DNA from: Aegilops tauschii subsp. strangulata
Taxonomy: Eukaryota; Streptophyta; Magnoliopsida; Poales; Poaceae
Direction: 5' to 3'
NCBI RefSeq assembly: GCF_002575655.3
Contig: NC_053039.3
Span: forward strand, 240,910,622-240,974,621
Length of the DNA: 64,000 nucleotides
Part shown: positions 42,921 through 54,081 of the stretch, one piece after another
How the letters are laid out: each line of letters starts with the position of its first letter
Numbering within the stretch: position 1 is the first letter of the stretch
Translations under genes and position numbers: made by a program
Notes under the pieces: model-generated
The model's input: the letters and a program-made list of their open reading frames with translations, nothing else
What the model was told of the DNA's origin: nothing
Database searches by the model: none

Positions 42921-43789
42921 AGGGCCATTCCGCTTCACCTTGTTCATCAATTGGAATGTTTGTCGCCTCTTTCTTTACCATCTGTAATAGTACAAGTATA
43001 GAACCCTGGTACATCATTCTTTATTTGGTGCTTATGTAATTCTTAAACATATGTACATGTGAATTGGATAATGCATTGGTTGTTTGAACCTGATGGATAT
43101 GAATAAAGCTATAGCCTACTTTCAAGTTTAAATTAGGTACAATTTTAAATAGCAGCAATTAAATTAGGGCGAAATTACGGTGTGCAGGTCATTACGGCAC
43201 ACACGGTTGGTAAAACACAAACGTTTGCGAAATACACCATAATCCAAAGCGGTTCACGGAGAGGAAACGTGTGCAAGCATGCACATAGTTGCCATTTGCA
43301 AAGCGTGTGTGATGTCAGACACTATCACATACGGTGCGGGAAAACTAAAAAATGTGTGATTGTCTCCCATCGTACACAGTTTATAATCATGAACTGTTTG
43401 TGATGTGCCAGGCATCGTAAAAATCCCGTGCCTAGAATCTGCATGGAAAACTCCCGTGCCTGGAATCTGCCTGGTTTTAGGCAGAACCACAAAACTCCGA
43501 CTGCGATGGCAATGCGAGCACAAACGAGTAGCAAGGATGAAGCGTTTGGGATATTCGAGATATCAGAACGGTTATATAGGGACAACAGTATGCATCAAGG
43601 CTCCCTATCCCCGATGGTTTCTGGGTCGTGTGGGAAGGACCCCCCTATCGCCCACACTCACTTGGCGACGGTTCCAATTGCCGTCACGGAAAGGGGTTAA
43701 AAACCGTTTGTTTAGGACCGACGCGCACCAGTGGTCGGTTGTTCGCCCAACCTAGGGCAATATTTTTGCTACACCTCACGCATCAAGCA
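42921..43789. other. unclassified repeat-like sequence
   Basis: Bases 43180-43400 show repeated short motifs such as GCACACACGG, GTGTGTGATG and TCACATACGG, and 43410-43470 has two copies of CCGTGCCTAGAATCTGC / CCGTGCCTGGAATCTGC. This looks like a DNA-transposon remnant, but no termini were found. ORFs overlap on both strands and have no domain. Confidence 0.35.
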
Positions 43790-46700
43790 AATCATGCACA
43801 AGAGATATCATGTGTGGAGGAGTAATCACCATGTTGGCCAAGTCCCTTGGCCTCAACAACAATCACCTTTGCCCCATTGTCAGTAACAACCTTGTTAATA
43901 TTCATGTTCTTACTACCAATGGAATAATAGTACTTAGTCGTGGTCATCATTCCATCAAAATTCCTGGAGTGGCGTACTTGTTGCCCACTCCTACGCCTAA
44001 CTGTTTCTCCATAGAGCATGGACAATTGCATTACGTTGCACAAGAAACAGATGCATCTTTTAACCAAGAAGGCCGAGGACCTGAACAAGTAGATGAAGAC
44101 GAACTCTCCCCCGATGAAGAAGAGAGAAGCCCCAAGAGCTGCCACAACAACAAACCTACACCACCTATGCAGACCTCAGCAACCTCTAGGGCTCTATTGA
44201 TGATATGAGCAACCTCTCACGTCCCTTCGAGGCATGTCCTCCTACATGAACATGAGCTTCTCCAACTGGAGCCAAGGATGGGCTCTCGACCAACCACCAC
44301 AATGATTCCGCCAGTTTGGGCTTGCAAAAGCTTAAGCTTGGGGGAGGTCATCACCACGTCTACATCAAGATGTGGCGGTATTATTTGAATAAATTGTAAT
44401 GAGGTTGTACTTAAGATCGTGGAGCTTCAAAACACTCGTGTTGGTTTGTTCCAACACTTTGCTTTTTATTTTATTTTCGTTTTTTGTTTTTCCTTTGCGA
44501 TTTTTCGTTGCAAGATAGTTTTTCACAAAAATCAGAAAATAGAATAAGCTTTGCTTTGCTCTTAATTTTTTTACCCCTTGGAGTTCGTTTGCATTTTTTT
44601 GAAGGGAGTTGATCTACACCAGACAACAAGGAATGCAAGAATAAGGAAGAGAAGCGTTTAAATTCACAACCGTGTAGGTATGTCCTATGACTCCCATATT
44701 TTGCACTTGAAATACTTAGAGTAGATGTAGTAGTAGTGTGTGTGATTTGTGCGAGAGGGAGTGAGTCTTCATAATTAAGACAAAGGTTTTGTTCTAGTAG
44801 CTGCAATAATTTGTAGCTTTTGTTCTGTTTGGTCTTGATAACCAAGACTTGTCGTGGGACTGTTTTTAAATGAAACGAACTTAACTAAGACTAACCATGC
44901 ACAAGAGAAAGTCTTCTAAAACTTGGGTGTTGAGAAAATTGTAGAGAAGATGATGTTTGAAATGCTCAACCCCATATTGTTAATTTAATAGACTTATAGC
45001 ACTTGCGGATTAAACTGTCTAGAGGAACTTAGTTGAAGGGTGAACAAGATTATGCCAAAAATTTGTGTTGTATCTCTTAGATGGTGCATCAGCTTCTCGC
45101 TGGTGCCATGACCCTGCTACTCTATGCACGTGTACCTGTGTAAATGTGGCTTCATCACCTTTATTGATGTTATGCTGATGACTCCGCTAGCCAATGAACG
45201 ATCAACTAAGAACGACAACTCGGATTTTGGCTATGAGTTTGTTACCGTACGTAGTGGCAACACTACAAACAAATTTATTAAGCTTTCTCCTTAATAGGTG
45301 TGTATGTGGTAAATAATGGGGACTGGTCAAAAGAGCTCGAAAGAGACAAATATCAATGGTCCATAGTTCCCAAAAATTAAGCCACACCGAAACTCTTTGC
45401 ATGATCACTTATTTAGCATAATCCGTTTACATGACAACCAAAGTTTCAGCAAAATGATTAAAATGAAGTGCTTAAGAGCCTTGAGGATGAGGTAATCGTG
45501 GGTATGCTTATGATCTAAAGAATCATGTTTTCTACATGCCTTTCACTCCCTAACTAATGTTTTTATGGCTCGATCAAAGAAAAATTCTTCCTTGCATTCC
45601 CAACAAGCAAGTGTTGTCTAGAATAAATAGAATTGAGTGTTGCAAATTTGTTTTATCTAGCAGATTAATAACTTTGTATTGATTACCTTTGATTCACTAA
45701 CACTTGCACAATAACCATGCCACCGCTACAACTATGCTAAGTTTTCAGGTCAAGAAGCGGACTGCTATCTAGGCATACCGATCGTTAGTGAACCAAAACC
45801 TTCTCGTTATTTCGGTTTAAACAAACTGAGCTCCTTATGATTCAGATTTCTCTCTATGTTGCTCGAGGACGATCAAGTTTAAGCTTGGGGGAGTTGATGA
45901 GTGATATTTTTACATTCATTCAACCTTAGATTAAACTGAGATATTCGCTCCAATATTGCTACTAATGACTAATGAATGCAAAGGATTCCACAAATCCTCT
46001 CTTTGATGTGTTTCCACAGGAAGTTGGCTAAAAGGGGAAGAAATCACATGTGAATATGGAAAGGAATTGAAATGAAGCAAGAAGCAATCACCAGGAGGCG
46101 CATTAGCGGCCACAGACCAAAAGAAGGCGTTCCATACATGCGCAAGCGCCCATATGGCATGGATTTCGAGGCAGCCCGTCCACTTGAACAACTTTTATGA
46201 CGGGAACCCCGTCGAAATGTCAATAGAGGAGCGTCGAACGATGCCAGAACAGAACCATCTTCATCCCCTCTCAACAACCCTAGCCGCCGCCATTTCCATC
46301 TCCATACCCACCATCACCACCCTAGTCCAACTCCGTCTAGTTCATACTTGTAATCGTGCATCGCGCAAGGCAGCCATTGTAAGACATATTTGCAATCAAT
46401 CAATCTTCAAGATGTGTTCTTCAATGTTTTCTTCTTGTGATCCGATCTCCATGTGTGAGTAGTTCGGTAAGGTATGGGTTGAGGCATAGGCCTTACGACC
46501 CTCTGTATTTGTTGTGGGGGTTAACGGAAGGGCTTTGAATTAACACCCCGTATGTGTGAAATAAAATTGTTTCGTAGATGTCTCTTGTCTTGTCTGTGAT
46601 CTTCATCCCTACAGGTACCTAGGATCATGGAGATCGAGCAACGATAAGGCTAAGTGCAGGGAGAACGTGAAGTGTTACTTTGAACACCGGTGACAGTAAG

Positions 46701-47060
46701 GTTTAGTATGGTAACATGGATGCAATCCCTTGGGATTCATGAGGAGTAGTCATTACACGCTCGGAGCTCTTATCTGATTTTATTATCTTAATTATCGAGG
46801 CAACACCGCGCGACGGATAGGGCCTGAGGTAGGACAACTGATTCTTGATGCAGGACTCATGCCGGTCAAGATGTTATTTGGACACATCCTCCACTTTGGT
46901 TCGTAACAAGCACATCTTGATGGGTGACTTCCAGCGCAATAATTAAGATCATATCTGGTCCCAACACAAATTCAATGTTGTAAGCATTAAACCTCATGCT
47001 CGTACCTCTTTAACAAAAGCTGGAATTATCGTTTGCTTGATTGATCTGGTCAAAAGCTGG
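43790..47060 (+). mobile_element. Athila-like gypsy remnant: ORF tail, purine tracts, 3' LTR
   Basis: An ORF at 43810-44208 (CGGVITMLAKSLGL at the start, acidic QVDEDELSPDEEER near its end) resembles the gag-side ORF tails of Athila-type elements. It is followed by AGCTTAAGCTTGGGGGAGGT (about 44330). About 1.5 kb later a second tract (AAGTTTAAGCTTGGGGGAGT) immediately precedes TGATGAGTGATATTTTTAC at 45895, which reads as an LTR start. LTR-like sequence with an AATAAAAT signal near 46560 follows; its end was not fixed. No RT or integrase is visible. Family assignment is by character only. Confidence 0.4.
45876..45894 (+). promoter_or_regulatory. polypurine-tract-like sequence
   Basis: TTTAAGCTTGGGGGAGT directly precedes the TGATGAG candidate LTR start, as in Athila-type elements. 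Confidence 0.45.
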
Positions 47061-47339
47061 AATTGATCATTTAACAAAAGCTTGCTAGAGACCATCGCTT
47101 TAAGGGAATCTTCCTCTCGTGGTTTTGACAACTCAGGGTCACGTGTGGGGAAATAGGTGCAGGATACTTTGCATGTGTCGGCCCGTTCTTTCGGGTTCCA
47201 TCCAATCCGGTTTTGGAAAGGTTAGAACCTTCCCTGAACCGATTTCTTTTCTTTACTATTTCTCTCAATTTTCTTCCTTCCTTTTTTCTTTTTTCTTTTA
47301 TGTTTCTTTTATGTTTTTGTTTCTTTTCTACTTTTCCTT

Positions 47340-47780
47340 TTTATTCTTTGTATTTTTTAATTTCCAAAAATCTATTAAATTCATGAACATGCTTTTAAAT
47401 CATGAACATTTTTTGAAATAATAAATATTTTTTAACTTCACGATTTTTTTTATATCTTGAATGATTTTTAAATCATGAACGTTTTTTGAAATATTGAACC
47501 TTTTTAAATTCGTGAATATTCTCATCGACCATGAATAATTTTTGAATTCTTGAACTTTTTTTAAACCATGAATAGCTTTTGAAATCATGAACATTTTTTA
47601 AATTCACGAACATTTTTTACAAATTCGTGAATATTCTCCTAAACCTTGGACATTTTTTTTGATTTTCTGAACATTTGTTTTGAATAATGAACATTTTATG
47701 AATTCATGAACATTTTCTAAAATCACGAACATTTTTTGGATTCCACAAGCATTTTATGATTTCTTGATTATGCACATTTT
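47340..47780. repeat. degenerate A+T-rich minisatellite, unit about 20 bp
   Basis: The motif AAATTCATGAACATTTTTTG recurs more than a dozen times with changes, in one orientation. Such arrays are common inside Triticeae Mutator-like elements. It is preceded by a T-rich tract (47240-47340). Confidence 0.6.
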
Positions 47781-47968
47781 TTATAATTTCGGAAATTTGG
47801 TAATCCCGATTATTTAAATAAAAACAGAAAAAATAGAAAAAAGAACAAATAATTTAAAAAACAGAGCACTTGTACATGGCCGGCCCAAACAGGCGTGCTG
47901 GGGGAGCAAGGGGTGCGCACTGCCGCATCTCCCAGCGCGTTTCCATGCCTTATAGGAGCTCCCGCGAG

Positions 47969-48388
47969 CAGTGAGGGCTTTTGGCGGGCGACCTTCAGGG
48001 AGGTGGATATTTTGAAAAATTCAATAATTGCATTTTAGAGTTTCTAAAAATTCTGAAGAAAATTCTACACATTCATATGAATGTATTCTACATGTGTACA
48101 AAATCTGACAACGAAATACATTATGGTGAGAGCTACACAAAAAAAGAGAAAAACCTGCATTTCTAATAGTGAATAGTATTTGTACTGCTCATCAGTTTGA
48201 AAAACGAGATTTGTCTTTTTTGTGTAGCTCTCATCATAATGTATTTCATCTTCAAAAATTACACACATGTAGAATACATCCATGTTAACATGTATGATTT
48301 TTTCAGAATTTTTTGAAACTTTAAAAATGTTTTTCAATTTTTTCAAAATACCCATCTCCATGGAGGTGGACCGCTGTTGGCATTTTGC
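47969..48388. mobile_element. fold-back element with long inverted arms
   Basis: Arms of about 140 bp (about 48001-48137 and 48218-48366) are imperfect reverse complements: TGGATATTTTGAAAAATTC at the left against AATTTTTTCAAAATACCCA at the right, and GAGAGCTACACAAAAAA against TTTTTTGTGTAGCTCTC near the centre. The element is bracketed by 11-bp direct repeats GCTCCCGCGAG (47958-47968 and 48389-48399), suggestive of a Mutator-type target duplication. The outermost 20 bp pair poorly. No coding capacity. Confidence 0.6.
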
Positions 48389-48692
48389 GCTCCCGCGAGA
48401 GACATCACATCACCCACGTACAGCCTCCACAAGTACCGCTAAAAAAAACTAAAATAACAAGTGTCTCTAAAAAAACTAAAATAACAAGTACGTATATAAA
48501 AGGGCAAAAAAATGTACACAAAGATTTTTTTAGACCAACGTACACAAAGATAAAGCGGCGGTACTTCCGCCTGCAACCATTGTTACGAAGCAGGGGAACG
48601 TTACGATCATGCGATATTCAGACATGCATTCCTGTGTGTACCAACCGACTTGATGTGATGCGTGCATGGAACGATAAAATCATGGGAATGTG

Positions 48693-48947
48693 CTCCCTCC
48701 GTTACTTCGCATATAAGATTTGGTCAAAGTCAAACTGCACAAAGTTTGACCAAATTTATATAAAAAAATATGAAAATCTACAATACTAAAACCATATAGT
48801 ATGAACATATGTTTCATGGCGCATATGATAATATTGATTTCATATTGTGAATGTTTATATTTTTTAATACTGTATAAAATTAGTCAAACTCTACAAAGCT
48901 TGATTTTGACCGAACCTTATATGCGGACTAAAAAGAAACGGAGGAAG
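48693..48947. mobile_element. Stowaway MITE
   Basis: CTCCCTCCGTTACTTCGC at the left and AGAAACGGAGGAAG at the right are terminal inverted repeats. The right side is followed by TA (48948-48949); the left is preceded by TG. Subterminal TTTGGTCAAAGTCAAACT and TTGATTTTGACCGAACC pair. It is related to the copy at 8818-9056. Its last 20 bp lie inside the tandem duplication that follows. Confidence 0.7.
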
Positions 48948-49913
48948 TACCTAGTATACGAGAGAATCTCCTCGGAAGGCCTTGCGAGTGCCGTTGCATC
49001 CAAACTCCCCAGACTTGGCGACGTCACGAACAGGTCATCAGTCACCGCTCCACTGACTTCCGGAGCAGCGCGCATGCCTGTTGGCGAAATGAAACCCGGC
49101 GCGAACGAGTGACCCAACCGCGCTCAGCATTTTCCTATCCATGAAGATCGATCAACGTTTGGTCGGAGGAAAAGAAGTTTATTTTTTGAAGGTTCGGTTC
49201 CAGTGAAAAGAAAGGAACTCGGTCTGTCCAGGGAGTCTCTTCTGAACTCTGTGAGATTGATTGCCTTTTTGTATGTGCAAGTCCAACATGGGTGACCAAC
49301 GGTGACCGCAGCCGTTGGGTATGCAGAGCCCAAAAGGCGACGCGCCCTAGCTTGACTGGATGTACCTGCACCTCCACTGCATGCATCCACCATGGATGGC
49401 AGGCTTTTTACTGGTGGGGCCTAAAAAGAAACGGAGGAAGTACCTAGTATACGAGAGAATCTCCTCGGAAGGCCTTGCGAGTGCCGTTGCATCCAAACTC
49501 CCCAGACTTGGCGACGTCACGAACAGGTCATCAGTCACCGCTCCACTGACTTCCGGAGCAGCGCGCATGCCTGTTGGCGAAATGAAACCCGGCGCGAACG
49601 AGTGACCCAACCGCGCTCAGCATTTTCCTATCCATGAAGATCGATCAACGTTTGGTCGGAGGAAAAGAAGTTTATTTTTTGAAGGTTCGGTTCCAGTGAA
49701 AAGAAAGGAACTCGGTCTGTCCAGGGAGTCTCTTCTGAACTCTGTGAGATTGATTGCCTTTTTGTATGTGCAAGTCCAACATGGGTGACCAACGGTGACC
49801 GCAGCCGTTGGGTATGCAGAGCCCAAAAGGCGACGCGCCCTAGCTTGACTGGATGTACCTGCACCTCCACTGCATGCATCCACCATGGATGGCAGGCTTT
49901 TTACTGGTGGGGC
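48928..49913. repeat. 493-bp tandem duplication (48928-49420, 49421-49913)
   Basis: Every ORF and marker in the first copy recurs exactly 493 bp later, and I saw no difference between copies by eye. The unit begins inside the right end of the Stowaway MITE (CTAAAAAGAAACGG) and ends GGTGGGGC. A CT microhomology occurs at the junctions. The unit has no recognised gene. Confidence 0.85.
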
Positions 49914-51192
49914 CTGGGGAGTACCGGTGAAACAGTGGAATCGTAGTAGAGTGGTCAATGCGCGCTAGATTCGGCCGGCCGGGCGCGGCGAACCAAGTAC
50001 TCATCACGCACAACCAACGGTCGGGTGGGTGGGTGGGTGGGTGGGTGGACGGACGCCACCGTGCGTGCGTACGTGCGCGGTTCCGGTCACCACGGGAGCG
50101 GCGGCCGAATTTGATTGACCATTCACGCAAAGTTTAGCCGGGTATGACCCAGTTTGAAATATTTCGACATCTAACCCTTTTTCCTACCGCTCGAAAGGCT
50201 GGCGGTAGGGTTACGCAGGTTACCGCCCAAATTCTCATCGGTAGCCCACTCATCCATGTCAGCTCCATTAAACGGACGCCGTTTCCTGCCATCCATCCTA
50301 CCGTCATGGACTCTGGCGGTAGTCTATGCAACCCTACCGTCAAAGACCCCGGCAGTAGGTGTTGAGCAGTTATAAACACGCGGGGGCCGGAGGGGGGGGG
50401 GGTGTCATAGTGCCCACCCACGAACCCAGCCCCCATCTTCTCCCTCTCGTCGCGCCGCGTCGCAACAACAGAGAGGAACTCCTTTCACACACCCTCCACC
50501 ACCCCCCTCGATCTCCTTTGTTTCTCCATCGTTTTGCGGATCGAGTTGGCTCCAAAACGAGAGTAGTAAGCTCTCTCAATCCCTCCAATTAGTTTTGGTC
50601 TAATTTGATGCATTATTTGGCACAAGATGAACCCTATTTCATCTAATATATTTTAATTTTTGTTGATTCTAGGTTTGTTTTATTTGGAGCAATATGTATG
50701 TTGCTGAAGATGAACCCTAGTTCATTTGATATTAACTAGTTTATTGATTCTATACAAAAATAGTTTGAAGATGAACCCTAGCTCATGTTCATAATTATTT
50801 TTTGAATTCTTCATTCATGTTTGATAATTTGATTGATGTGGTTCGATATGATTGAGATTGAATATGTTATGATGGATAAATATTATTGAATATAAATATG
50901 GTGGATGGATAAATATTATTGAATATAAATATTATTGATTCAATATAAATTTTTTAGTTTGATTCTACAGATTCATTTGCTTTGGTGTAGTGACTAGGTT
51001 TTAGTTTGATTTAATATGATTCATTTGCATATTACTTTGTTGATTGTGTCTTTTATTAAATATTTATTGGTTGATGTTGGTTGAATATGACATATTTGAT
51101 GAATATGAATTGAATGAATGTTGATATTTGTTGCATATGATTGATATGTCTTTCTTACAGATTTATAAATATTGAACGTTGATGGTGAATAA
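49914..51192. other. no supported gene; microsatellite and T-rich sequence
   Basis: Bases 50023-50048 are a GGGT tetranucleotide run. Bases 50160-50370 repeat CTACCG and GGCGGTAG motifs in both orientations (for example ACCGTCATGGACTCTGGCGG), as in some Triticeae DNA-transposon ends. Bases 50590-51180 are T-rich, with GATGAACCCTA repeated three times and a near-duplicate ATGGATAAATATTATTGAAT at about 50873 and 50906. Confidence 0.4.
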
Positions 51193-51512
51193 ATGTTGCA
51201 ATTTTTTTAGGAGGACCCCCCTTGCGCTCACCATCGGCACTAAAAGCATTTGCGGCCGCGATGGGCAAATCCGGCCCCTAAACGACCGCGCGGGCGCGGG
51301 CACTGCCTCGGCACGCCTCATATTTGCCACTCTACATCCACGTATCTCATATCCGGCAGCTTATATCCATACTACACATGCAACGTTGAGCTACTCTACG
51401 TGATCAAACGGACAACAAAAATTGGCTGCAAACGCGCACAAGATTGGCTGCAGACGGACATGAACAATTGCAACATAAAAAACATCATCTTAGTTCGTCA
51501 GCGGACAAATTC

Positions 51513-52310
51513 TTAAACTTCTATAACTAATAACGATATAAACATATGAGGAGGGGCGGGATCACCAGTTCCTCGCCAGGCCTTTGCCCTTTTGGTCGTC
51601 GGCGTAGTTGTAGGCGTCTGCGACTGGTGGAGGGTCTTCGTCATCCGAGGAGGAGGTGCAGTTGTCGTCGCCATTGTCGTTGCTGGAGTCGAGAGGACGA
51701 TGAGCCCCTTCATCTGATGGACCGCCCTGTCCTGGCCCCGCTTCAACTTGGCCACCCGAGCCTCCCCCGCCGCGGCCTCCTTCGCCTCCCCCGCCGCGGC
51801 CTCCTTCGCCTCGGGCTTTGACTGATCAATAGCAAGCCGGAGCGCCTTGGCGTTCTTTCGTCGAAGGCGGCAAGCGTCCATCTCTGCCATCATGAGGGAC
51901 CGGCGACAGACCCATGCGATGAGCCGCTCGTCCTCGCCGGGCTTCGCCTACATCCTGCGGCGGCGGCGCGCTGACTTCTCCGCTGCGTCCCTCTCCTGTA
52001 CCCGCTGCCTATCATGGCACTCGGTGCGCACCTCCAATTCCGGAGTGCGCATGTGGACTGGCGGAGCGGGAACTAGCATCCACCGCTGCCCACGTAGAGG
52101 AGCGGCCAGCGGGGGAAAGAGATGGCGCGGGGCGGTGCAGACTGCATTGTGCGGGCCGGGAGGATCCAGCTTCGACATTCGTGCTGTGCCGGCACAGGAG
52201 CTATGGCGACGCTCCAGATCCGGAGCTGCCGCCGGTGTCCATGTTGGAGTGCTCCAATGCAATGTGGAGAGACATCTCCTCCTTGTAGTCGAGGTCGGAG
52301 CTAGACATCA
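51513..52310 (-). pseudogene. decayed low-complexity gene, family unknown
   Basis: From near 52305 the minus strand encodes MSSSDLDYKEEMSLHIALEH, after which the sensible frame shifts. It then runs through ELEVRTECHDRQRVQERDA, a basic RRRRRM, an in-frame TAG at 51948-51950, and then EDERLIAWVCRR, LRRKNAKALRLAIDQSKPEA and a duplicated KEAAAGEA unit (24-bp tandem repeat near 51760-51810) to a stop at 51513. One frameshift and one nonsense codon are needed to join it. I do not recognise a domain; the Arg/Lys-rich helix could be nuclear. Confidence 0.35.
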
Positions 52311-52545
52311 GAGTGGATGAGATCGGGATCGGAATCGGCGACGGAGAGGAGAGGATGGAGCGAGAGAGAGAGTGAGCGAGGGTTCGGAGCGGGGCACCCG
52401 GATTGGGGTTTTTGTGGGATGGCTGTGGGGTCGGTGGTGGGCCAGGCCTGTCAGGCGCGCGCGCTCGGGCGTGCCCAGGCGCCCATATTCGCCCTAGATT
52501 CCCGGTTAGCCCGGGGGTTTGTCCGCGGTTTGAGAGGTCCGGTTG

Positions 52546-53067
52546 TGTCGTGGTTTTGTCACGGCAGATGTCCTAGGGAAAGGACTTAGTCGTGGAGCCA
52601 TCGCTACGGGTTAGCTTAAAGGGGTTAAAGCGGACAAAGGACACAGAGAGTTTATACTGGTTCGGCCCCTTGCGGTGAAGGTAAAGGCCTAATCCAGTTG
52701 TTGTGGAATTTCTAGGGTTTCGATGACTAGGGAGCGAATACGCTTTGCCTGAGTCTCGAGTTGTTGTCTGTTGTCCTAAACCGCCGCCGGGTCGTCCCCT
52801 TATATACATGGGTTGACGCCCGTCGGTTTACACAATCCCGAGGCCGGCTCATAAACGTGTCCGGCTCGGTCTCTGCTCTTTCTATCTTACAACACAAGTT
52901 TACATATCAATGCCGGTTTATGTCTATAGGCCTTAAACCGGCTTTGGGCCCTGGGCCTTCACAAAGCGTCACCGTCTTTGTCTTCACGGGCTTCAGATAC
53001 AGTGAATCATTATGGGGTTAACCCGGCCTCTCCTGGCCGGTTTAGCCCAGTAGTAATATCCCCAACA
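52546..53067 (-). repeat. 3' LTR of the Tat-like element
   Basis: On the minus strand it begins TGTTGGGGATATTACTACTG and ends in CCACGACA. A TGGGGCCTAA purine tract precedes it. It includes a TATATA near 52801. The other LTR is not in the window, so the ends rest on TG/CA and the tract. Confidence 0.6.
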
Positions 53068-53317
53068 TTAGGCCCCAGATTGATTTGAACTGGTTCATGT
53101 CAATCGTCAACGCATCATCATCTTCACAGAAATTTTGTAAACTGCCATAATGTCACTTTCCAGGACCATGATAAATCGCCATGACGTCATCTGTTATTAA
53201 GAACTGCGCATAACCCACCTTTATTAATGGGCCTCCGACAATCGAGGCAATATAGCTGTCACATATCCCATTTTTCGGGCTCCTCGATTCTCGCGCCTGC
53301 CACTTATCCATTCACCT

Positions 53318-53325
53318 TATAAATA
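53318..53325 (+). promoter_or_regulatory. TATA box of the antisense gene
   Basis: TATAAATA about 30 bp upstream of a C-rich leader (53350-53508) that ends at a GTAAGT donor. Confidence 0.55.
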
Positions 53326-54081
53326 AGACCGATGAGTTCTTTTCAGTCCCCCCCTCGTGCCTCTTCGCATCGTCTTCTTCCTCGCGCCGACCAACCCTTC
53401 GAGCTCCGCCGCCGCCGTCGGTCTTCGCATCTGCCTCAACAAAGGCCGTTGCATCAACCTGACCACACCAGAGAAACGCGGCGATCTTCTGCTGCTTCCT
53501 CAGCACCAGTAAGTTCCTCTTCTCCTCACTCCAGATCCACCATTAGGGTTCAGTGTTCTTCGTAGTTCTTCGAAGCTCTTGGAGTTGTTCTTCCTTGTTC
53601 CTCCCATTAGCACAAACGACTAGCTGGATCTGATACTTCTTATGCGGCCGTAGCCATAGTCCTCTTTTTCCTTATTAGATCTTCTCCTTTACACAAAACT
53701 CATCTGAACTTGCCAAACTGTTTATGCACTTGAAATTAGGTCTGAATTTTTTCTAGTTTTCTGTCATACCACAGATCTGAAATTTATCACATCAATCTGC
53801 GAAACTTCTTTTTCCCTCACTTAAGTACTTTAGATCTGTACCTTATATTCCAGAATTGGCGGTTTAATCTCATGGAAAAATGATAATCCGGTAGGTACCA
53901 TTAGTCCCGTGTTGAACCGCCAAGCCGCTTTATCTTTGTACATCTCCCATGTCTGATTCCGGTTTAACAATAGCAGACCCGGTTTAAGAATATGTGTACA
54001 TCTCTGCTTTAACTTGCATCGCTTTATACTGTCCATTATAAATCTTAAACCGGTAATAATCATGTTTCAGCCTCCATTGAA

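Noticed and set aside
48917..49610. Repeated minus-strand ORF of about 66-87 codons
   Set aside because: Present twice only because of the 493-bp duplication, and extended through the MITE end; no domain.
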